From Edaphochlamys debaryana (taxonomy: Eukaryota; Chlorophyta; Chlorophyceae; Chlamydomonadales), in contig JAEHOE010000035.1 of the NCBI GenBank assembly GCA_016858145.1, positions 248,001 to 312,000 on the forward strand: DNA of 64,000 bases, in the 5' to 3' direction. The notes beneath the pieces were generated by a model. It was not told the DNA's origin. It saw only the letters and a program-made list of their open reading frames with translations, and ran no database searches. Shown piece after piece: positions 57,001 through 64,000 of the stretch. A program made the position numbers and the translations under genes. Every line of letters starts with the position of its first letter. The first letter of the stretch is position 1.

Positions 57001-58922
57001 GCCATGGCGGAGGAGGTGGGGTAGGGAGCAGGGCGGTGGGGGCTGAGAGCCTGGGGGAGGAGGACTGCTCGTGTGAGGGGGTGGGGGGGGCTGGTGTGCT
57101 TAGGGAGGTGTTTGGGGCCGCTGGTGAGGGTGGCATGGGTACAATAATCGCTGGGCTCGCTCACACGGCCGACCCTCCCTCCTTCCGCAGATCCTCTCGC
57201 CCCACCCGGACGACAGCGGCGATGAGTCATCCGACACCGCCCTGGCCTTCAAGCACCTGGTCACGGCGCTGCGGGCGGCGGTTGATCCGCACCACAACGG
57301 CGCCAACCGCCAACCACCAACCGCCGCCAGCGGCGCCGCCAAGAAGCCCTCGCTGCTGCCCTGGTCCCTGCTCAGCGAGGCGGCGCGCGAGCAGGTCGTT
57401 GAGGAGATGCTCACGATCTCCGACTTACTAATGATCGTACATGCCGTACTGCTCGCGCTCCGTACGGCACTCGCGCACGCCGTCGAGGTCATGGCCGCCG
57501 CCAACGGCGGCATCATCGCCAGCGCCGGCGCCAGCACCGCCGCCGCCGTGGCCGCCGGCGGTGACGGCGACGGCGGCGTCACCTTCTCCGCCGCCGCCGT
57601 CGCCTGCCTCCGCCGCGAGGTGGCCGAGGTACAGACCATGCGCGCAGCTGCCTCCCGTATGCTTGTGGAGCGAATGGAAACGCAGGAGCGATCCGCGGAC
57701 CTGCCTTCCGGCCACCACGGCCCCGGCGGCGGCGGCAGCGCGGCGGCTGGCGCCGCCGCCAGCGGCGCCGGCGGCGGGGAGGGCTCCGCCGCCGCCGCCG
57801 CCGAGGCTGACGGCGCCGAGCAGCGGGTTTCCTGGCGCCACGTCAACGGGCTGTACGAGCACGGCAAGCACGTGCTGCAGTACGCTGCTGACGCGGCGCA
57901 CGCGCTGCTGGACCCGCACGCACGCGCCGACGAGGCGGAGCGGTGAGGCCCGGGGCCGCTCCTGGGGGTCTCCCGGCGGCCCTGGGTTGTGCGCTTGAGC
58001 ACACCTCCCTTGCTTCTTCTTTCCTCTGACCCCTGCCCTCAAGGCCGTGTGCTGCCGTCCCACGCTCCCCCACTGTTACCTGTGATTGCCCCGCAACGGA
58101 AGCTCGCTTGCCTGTTCCCCCACCCTGCACCTTCCCGCAACCCCCCCCCCGCCCGCACCTTCCCGCAGCTCCGAGCTGCTCGTCACCGCCCTGCTCCAAG
58201 ACCAGCAGCTCATGGGGGGCCTGCTCTCCCTCGCCTCCATGCCCCCGCACCACCAGCTGCGCCTCGCCGGGCCCCCGCCGGGATCCGGATCTGGATCTGG
58301 ATCCGGATCTGGATCTGGGTCGGCCGCAGCCGCGGCCGCCGCGTCGTTCTCGCAGTGCAACGAGGTGCTGTACCGCATGCTCGTCACGTGCTGGGCGGAA
58401 GACGAAGCGGCGGGCGCGGCGGCGTCCACGTCAGCGCTGCCGCCCCCCTCCCTGGAGTACGAATTCGAGCGCAGCAGTTGGTCCGTACCCACGCTCCTTC
58501 GCGGCGAGTTCAGGCCCGTGGGTCAGTGCCGCGCCAGGCGCATGTTCGATGAGGTCAGGGAGCTGGCGGGAAGGTGCCTTGCCTCGCTGAGGGTGATTGC
58601 GCCGGCGGAGGTGGAGGCAGCCCTGGCGGGCGTGGCGGCGGAGGCTGGCTTCGAGGCCGCCGCCGCCGGGCTGGCTGCGGCGGCGGCGGGCGGCGGCGGA
58701 GGCAGGAGCGCCGGCGTGGCGGCGGCGGAGGCCACGGGGTACGACGTGTCCGTACGGGATCAGGACGGGTCGGCGGCGGGCGGTCAGCGGCCGGGGGCGC
58801 AGGTGGGGGGGGATGGGGGCGAGGGCTCGGAGGTGGAGGAGGACAGCGAGGAGGTGGCTTGGCGGCGCGCGGAGGTGGTTGAGGTTGGCGGCGACGGGGA
58901 GGGTCTGGACGATCCCTCTTGA
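45030..58922 (+). CDS. Giant (about 2,958 residues) ankyrin-containing low-complexity protein
   Basis: Twenty exons, every junction in phase: 45030-45389, 46287-46419, 46589-46715, 46914-47104, 47372-47692, 47990-48169, 48354-49345, 49706-51987, 52315-54100, 54206-54288, 54557-54677, 54915-55071, 55350-55510, 55732-55803, 56036-56188, 56399-56437, 56592-56647, 56859-57015, 57191-57942, 58169-58922. The N-terminal third has ankyrin-like helices (VPLLVFACFNGVPAPVLELL then IKLGASPNAVTD; GVEMLLARGARADL). Residues about 770-2100, encoded by two exons of 2.3 and 1.8 kb, are Ala/Gly/Ser-rich, disordered, and carry many Ser/Asp (SDSDS) clusters. The C-terminal third regains ordered helical segments (WLRQAVGLLPLAHLVFPFGG, MEAYPGNMYGRALLMQYTE, LTISDLLMIVHAVLLALRTA) and ends acidic. 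Family not recognised beyond ankyrin. A scaffolding role is inference. Consistent phases argue for one gene rather than two. Confidence 0.75.
47693..47861 (+). repeat. Polypurine (GGGGAGGGCA) minisatellite in intron 5
   Basis: About 170 nt consisting almost only of G and A (a few C and T) on the transcribed-sense strand, built from units such as GGGGAGGGCAGG and GGGGAGGAGA. The many runs of three or four G could form G-quadruplexes in the pre-mRNA. It lies directly after the donor of intron 5 of the giant gene. Confidence 0.85.
58278..58320. repeat. In-frame GGATCT/GGATCC hexamer microsatellite
   Basis: Six or more tandem GGATCY units encode Gly-Ser dipeptides in the last exon of the giant gene. 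A similar but imperfect run occurs at about 50747-50780 in exon 8. Confidence 0.85.
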
Positions 58923-60777
58923 GAGGACCGCGCCTGCGCCTACGTGGGGTGGGGTTGGGGTGCCTACAGCAGCCCGCAAGCTTGGGTGGCACGTGGGTAA
59001 CGCTTGAGGGCATGGGACAGCAAGCACTTGAAAGTAGCGATGGGGCTTCGCGACTAGCGGCCCCCATGGAGCCATGGTAAGACATGGGAAGAAGAAGACG
59101 AGATGGGCGGGGCACTCAAGCTGTGCCGCATTGTGGTCGGCGTGTGTGGTGGGCCGCGCTGGGGCGACTGCCCGGGTACCTGTAATGCCAGTGGTGGATA
59201 GGTTTGGGGGTTACAGCTGATAGCGCGCGGGCGACTTGAGGGGCGGGGGGCGTGCGGGTTTGGGGCTTGGGCGGGTCTCTTTGGTGGGGGAGGCTAGAGG
59301 CGGCACGACCCAACCGCTACGTGGAGCGGGGCCGTCGGCGGCCGCTCACAGGAAGGTGGCCTGGGGTAAAATTGGTACCGTAAATGGAGCAATCGTGTCA
59401 GGAGTCGTGTTGGGGCAACGCAATGCCGGCCGCCGTCGTCCTCTGCGCGGCCCTATCTTTGCATCCGGACACTGCCGCTCTGATACGGGAGAGCATAACA
59501 ACTGGTCTGGAGCCATGGCATGCGGCAAGTGGTGGAATTTGCAACCTTGCCTGCCGTTGGCGGAAGCCATAAGGTGTGTTACCATGAGGTGTGCAACTCG
59601 GTGGTATGGACACGGTGGCTGCTTCCATGCGGTGCTCGTTGGCAAGCGCGGCTCGGTGCGCTACGGCACAGGTGGGCCAAGGAGCCGCTTGCAGAGGAGC
59701 GATTGCGAGCGGTGCGCGTCTTTGGCCTTGGCTGGTGGGCAGGCCAAGGCCGGGTCGGCGTGTGCACCTGTGGCTTGGGGCGTCACCCATGACGCCAGGA
59801 GGATAGGGCAAGGGATGCGGTGGGGGGGTTGGGGGTGCAGCTGAAAGCCCACAGCACTAGGCCCGCGGTACATGTGCGCTTGCTATGAAGCGAGACGTGC
59901 GCATGCATGTCCTTGTCCATGTCTAGAGTGTGCACCTTAATCGCGTGCGCAAGGGCACGGCCCGGGGAACCAGCCACCCGTGGTCCATGGGTGGCTGAAG
60001 TCCGCTGAAGGCACAGCACGCAGCGCCAAGAAGCGGAGGAGAGGAGGACACGGGCCACGACTCCAGCATTCGCTGCTGCTGTAATAGCTGTCCGCAATGG
60101 TTACGCGACGGTTGAGGGGGCTCTTGCGGGGGGACGGGGGGCATAGCCTCCATACAGTGCACTAGCAACAGGGCTATCTAGCACTACACGGAGCGTAATG
60201 CGCAGCAGATGTAGTCGGGGATGCGGCTGAGAACGGCTATGCTAGAGTAACCGGCATGCTGTTGCTGGTGACGGTGTAGAGCTGTGCCGGGTACGTCGAG
60301 CAGGCTGATACGGGGGGAACCTGCGGAAACAGGGGAGGAACGTTCAACGACGGGCGTGTCAGGACTCAGGCGAAGGGGGCCTCGGCACGGGCAGCTCGGG
60401 CCCGGCAACTGCGGCGGCAGTTGGTACAGCATCCCAGTCATTATGCTTGCTGGTGTATTCTACATCTCTTGTTGTGACTTATGCCAGCGCTGGCGCCTGC
60501 TGAAGCGAGTTGGGCTCGCCGTGGGCACAGTCAGAGTACTCAATCGAGTTATTCTCAAACGTCGTGCCGTGCTGCTAACAGTGATAGAATGCAGTCATAT
60601 TAGCAGGATAACTAGTGAATCAACATGCGCGCTTGACAGTCGGGCCAGGCTGTAAACGGTCGTGGCCCTGCTACACACACATAGCCCAGAAGCGCAGAGC
60701 GTGTGACCAGTGGAATCTGCGACGGATAAGAACGCGAACGCGAGCGTGTCGGGTTGCCGCTTACCGCCGTCGCGTCC
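58923..60777. other. Intergenic region
   Basis: Holds the 3' UTR of the giant gene (TGTAA at 59181-59185) and the promoter of the HYR-domain gene. Frames at 59.2-59.8 kb and 60.3-60.6 kb lack family similarity and splice partners, and are not called. Confidence 0.45.
59181..59185 (+). terminator. TGTAA polyadenylation signal, giant ankyrin gene
   Basis: 260 nt past the stop at 58922, a typical distance and the volvocine consensus. Confidence 0.5.
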
Positions 60778-63476
60778 ATGCGGCGACAACGGCAGACCGT
60801 GCTCTTGGCGAGCGCTGCGACCCTGAAGCTTATCATGGTCACAGTATTCCTCGATGCATCGTGCTCTTATGGTGAGTGCGCGAAGCGTGATTGGGAGTCC
60901 CCGTCCCCGTTCATGTCGGGTGCATGGACCGTGTCTCCGCCCTCGGGGGAGCGGTGGGGTCCCAAAGGCAGAGGCACTTAGCAATTGGGGATGGAGACTC
61001 AGAGCGCCGCGTGTACATGGGCAGGACAGGACGGCAACAGTCGTTTGGCGGGGCAAGACGTGTGACCCCGCCCAGCGGCCGTGAATCATAGGAAGACTGT
61101 GGAAGACACAGGGTGTCACTGTCAGTGCAGTGCAGTCCGCAAGCGGGGGGGCCCGCCGTGTTGAGGGCTCTCACCTGGTCCAACCCCTCGAGCACCCCGC
61201 CTGCGGGCCGTAATGCCTGTGGACTGCACCCTTCTGCAGCACGCTGGTGCTGGCGCTCTCCTTCACCCGCCTTACCCCCACGCCCACCCCGCCCCGCCTA
61301 CTCCCCCACCGCCAGGCTCTGTGACGCGGGCGGCAGGGGCCCTGGCGAGCACCTCGGGGGACCCGTCTTCAACCGCCAGAGGACTTGTCCGAGCGGGGGC
61401 CACGCGCATGATGCTCATCGACACGTGAGCAGGGGGCGGGGGGAACGTGGGGAAGGGGGCTACCGGGCAGGGGTGGACGGATTTGAGGGGGCGGTGGGGG
61501 GTCCTGGGGTCAGGGACCGGTGCTGTATGCTCATGGACCGCCCGGCTGCCGCCATTGCAAGTCGGGATGGGCCCATGCCTCACCGTTGCCCAGCAACCTC
61601 CGCTCCTACCCTGGCCATGACCTCTTCCCCACCCCGCTCCCCGCTCCCCGCTCCCCCCTCCTACCCCTCCAACTTGTTCTCGCTCAGCACCACGCCGCCC
61701 ACCTTCAACGCCAGCACCGTGCCAGCGTCCCCAGTCATCGCCGAGGCCACGTCCGCCGCCGGAGCAACGGTCAACTACCTCATCCCAGTGGCGTACGATG
61801 CGGCTGGCGGTGCGGTCAACGTCAGCTGCGCTCCCGCCCCTGGGTCCGTCTTCGCACTTGGCAACACCACCGTCAACTGTACGGCTAGCGACGCCGATGG
61901 CAATGTGGCGTGGACAAGCTTCGTCGTCTGGGTTCGTGACACCACGCCTCCCTTGATTGGTTCCGTCATCTTCACTATCTTTCGTTTCGCAACCTCCAGC
62001 CAGAGCTTCGTCGTGAACTACAGCACACCAGCAACAAGTGATGCTGTGGATGGGAACGGCACCGCCTCCTGCTCCCCTCCCAGCGGCTACCTGTTCCCTG
62101 TCGGCCTGACGCCGGTGGCATGCGGGGCGGTTGATCAAGCGGGCAACGTCGCGGTCAACCAGACGTTCAGGGTCATCATCTCCCTGCCACCCCCGCCATT
62201 CCCACCGCCGAAGCCCAGCCCGCCAATCCCTCCCACGCCGAGCCCCCGCCCACCCATCGTCCCCCGCCCACCCAGCCCTGCCCCGAGCCCCTTCCCACCG
62301 TTCAGCCCTCAGCCGCCTACCCCTCCCAGTCCGGATCCCACCTTGCCCCCCAGCCCCCCATTCCCTTCACCCGCCCCGAGTCCTTTGCCATCACAGCCTC
62401 CACCCAGCCCCGCCCCGAGCCCACCACCGCCCTCACCCACCCCAAGCCCTCTGCCTTCGAAGCCTCCACCCAGCCCTGCCCCGAGCCCCCGACCCCCCTC
62501 GCCCGCCCCAAGCCCTCGGCCGCCCTCACCCGCCCCGAGCCCTCGGCCCCCCAAGCCTCCCCCTTCATCCACGCCCCCACCCCGGCCGCCCTCACCCGCC
62601 CCAAGCCCTCGGCCCCCCAAGCCTCCCCCTTCACCCACGCCCCCACCCCGGCCGCCGTCACCCACCCCAAGCCCTCGGCCCCCCAAGCCTCCCCCTTCGC
62701 CCACGCCCCCACCTCGGCCGCCGTCACCCACCCCAAGCCCTCGGCCCCCCAAGCCTCCCCCTTCGCCCACGCCCCCACCTCGGCCGCCGTCACCCACCCC
62801 AAGCCCTCGGCCCCCCAAGCCTCCCCCTTTGCCCACGCCCCCACCCCGGCCGCCCTCACCCACCCCAAGCCCTCGCCCCCCCAGGCCTCCGCCTTCACCC
62901 ACGCCCCCACCCCGGCCGCCCCGACCACCTCCCAGCCCTCGCCCCCCCAGGCCTCCGCCTTCACCCACGCCCCCACCCCGGCCGCCCCGACCTCCTCCCA
63001 GCCCTCGACCTCCTCGACCTCCTCCTTCCCCATCGCCTCCTCCCCGGCCTCCCCGGCCCCCACCCGCCCCTTCGCCAGAGCCCCGACCGCCCAACCCTCC
63101 TCCCAGCCCAAGTCCACCCACACCGCCCATGCCTCCTGGCAGCCCTAACCCCCCAGCCCCCACGCCACCCAGTGCTGCCAAGGAACACGTCACTCAGCTG
63201 GCCAGGGAGCCTTTAAGCACAAGCGCCCTTTCGAGTACAATCCCAAACCCTGCCTTTGACGACGGCGCTGGTCCCCTAGTGACATCAGCTCAAGGCGGGG
63301 AGGCCAACGTCGGTGCTGACCAGGATGCTGCAGCCGCCAGGTCATCCTCGATGCCTGCATGGGCCATTGCGGTCGTGGCCTGCGTTGGCGGTGTTGCTGT
63401 GGTGTCGGTAGGGGTTGTTGGGGTTGTAAAGTGGAGGCGTGCCCGGCTGGGGTCCGGCCAGGTGCTGCCGGTCTAG
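60778..63476 (+). CDS. HYR-domain type I membrane protein with proline-rich stalk
   Basis: Three exons in phase: 60778-60871, 61316-61424, 61688-63476; 663 residues. Exon 1 is a signal peptide (basic start, then LKLIMVTVFLDASCSY). Two HYR (hyalin repeat) domains, about residues 67-150 and 151-235, show the family pattern: DTTPPTF, FALGNTTVNCTASDADGNVA, then DTTPPLI, LFPVGLTPVACGAVDQAGN. HYR domains are immunoglobulin-like and extracellular, used in adhesion. Residues about 235-555 are a proline-rich stalk (PPSPAPSPRPP, KPPPSPTPPPRPP), probably hydroxylated and glycosylated. It includes six exact-period 22-residue repeats. A membrane helix (AWAIAVVACVGGVAVVSVGV, about 625-649) and a short basic tail (KWRRARLG) follow. 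The architecture suggests a cell-surface receptor or wall anchor. The middle exon is assigned by phase and by completing the first HYR signature. Confidence 0.82.
62521..62916 (+). repeat. Six tandem 66-bp repeats encoding the proline-rich stalk
   Basis: Units start at 62521, 62587, 62653, 62719, 62785 and 62851 with an exact 66-bp period and few substitutions. Each encodes 22 residues of the type PSPTPSPRPPKPPPSPTPPP. Shorter PRPPRPPPSP units continue to about 63060. Such an array is prone to length change between strains. Confidence 0.9.
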
Positions 63477-64000
63477 GTGCGGGAGTGCGGGGCGGCGAGG
63501 GTGGGGCCGAGGCTGGGGCTCCTCCGTCCGTTCGTTGTTATGGGTTGCCTCGGTAGGCCCAATGCATGCGTAGGTTGGAAAGCATTCATGGGCAGCCCCG
63601 ATGCAGGAGCCCTTTGCCTGGCTACGCTTTGGAAGGGTGCACCCCTTTGTGTGCAGCCTGGGGGTGCGGTGTGTGTCCTTGAAGCCCGCTAGCCCATGGG
63701 CTCCTGGGCTCTTGCGGCGTGGCCCTAACACCACGGTTGACGTCTACGTTCACCTCAACGCTTTTGGGCTGCTTGAGTTGCGTTCTGTTGCGCGATACCT
63801 TGTCAAACTTCACAAAAGTAAAGGCATGCAGCTTGGGGCAGGAGGGACAGGAGGGTCCTCCTGGGACCTGGGTGGGGGCACCATGGTATGACACCACGTC
63901 AGGTCACCATGATCAAGCACCCGTCTGCGGTCCGCCGTCTATCATTCATACGTAGAAAGTTTGGGCGGGTGTACCTTGTGGTGAGCACCTTGTATATACC
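63477..64000. other. Downstream region of the HYR gene to the window edge
   Basis: Presumed 3' UTR and flank. No TGTAA after the stop and no supported exon were seen before the window ends. Confidence 0.4.

Noticed and set aside
62521..62916. Regular repeat array as a CRISPR
   Set aside because: Units are contiguous with no unique spacers, and the array is in-frame coding sequence of a eukaryotic wall-type protein.
62309..63193. 294-codon Gly-rich minus frame
   Set aside because: Antisense of the proline stalk repeats: CCN codons read as NGG.

Overview
This window is nuclear DNA from a green alga, most likely a volvocine (Chlamydomonadales, Chlamydomonas/Gonium/Volvox-type). The sequence is very GC-rich. 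Genes are broken into many short exons with small GT-AG introns, and also a notable set of GC-AG introns. TGTAA polyadenylation signals can be found downstream of several genes. The encoded proteins have plastid transit peptides, Ala/Gly/Ser-rich low-complexity tracts and hydroxyproline-rich (SPPP, YPP) cell-wall stalks. No bacterial operons, rRNA, tRNA or CRISPR were seen. Gene models were built by hand from splice sites, reading-frame phase and family similarity. All exon phases in the listed models are consistent, but no transcript evidence was available.

Layout, left to right. 3-83: 3' end of an unidentified + gene. 1228-2568 (+): SPC3, a signal peptidase complex subunit. 4352-6782 (-): plastid RibBA-like protein with an intact DHBP synthase half and a decayed GTP cyclohydrolase II half. 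7548-10056 (-): plastid anthranilate synthase beta subunit (glutamine amidotransferase). It is divergent from 10371-15301 (+), a plastid M48 zinc metallopeptidase. 16690-22695 (-): 31-exon protein with nine Mind-bomb-type (REP/SH3-like) repeats and one recently duplicated exon. Upstream lie two orphan exons, one resembling a BED zinc finger. 24389-29287 (-): unrecognised 1,180-residue Ala-rich, probably nuclear protein.

Two copies of a 102-bp mobile element, each with its own 5-bp target duplication, sit at 27.7 and 29.5 kb. 30367-31864 (+): secreted LysM plus proline-rich protein. 33268-34512 (+): YPP-repeat extensin-like protein. 36290-37220 (-): small plastid-targeted hydrophilic protein. 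38041-43566 (+): AFG1/LACE1-type mitochondrial ATPase. 45030-58922 (+): 20-exon gene for an about 2,958-residue ankyrin-containing low-complexity protein. 60778-63476 (+): type I membrane protein with two HYR domains and a long proline-rich stalk.

The genes are functionally mixed, as expected for a nuclear chromosome. Recurring themes are plastid proteins (RibBA-like, TrpG, M48, the small 36-kb protein) and extracellular-matrix proteins (LysM, YPP and HYR genes). The strongest items for follow-up are the decayed GCHII domain, the Mib-repeat protein with its duplicated exon, the 102-bp element family, the excess of GC-AG introns and the giant ankyrin gene.
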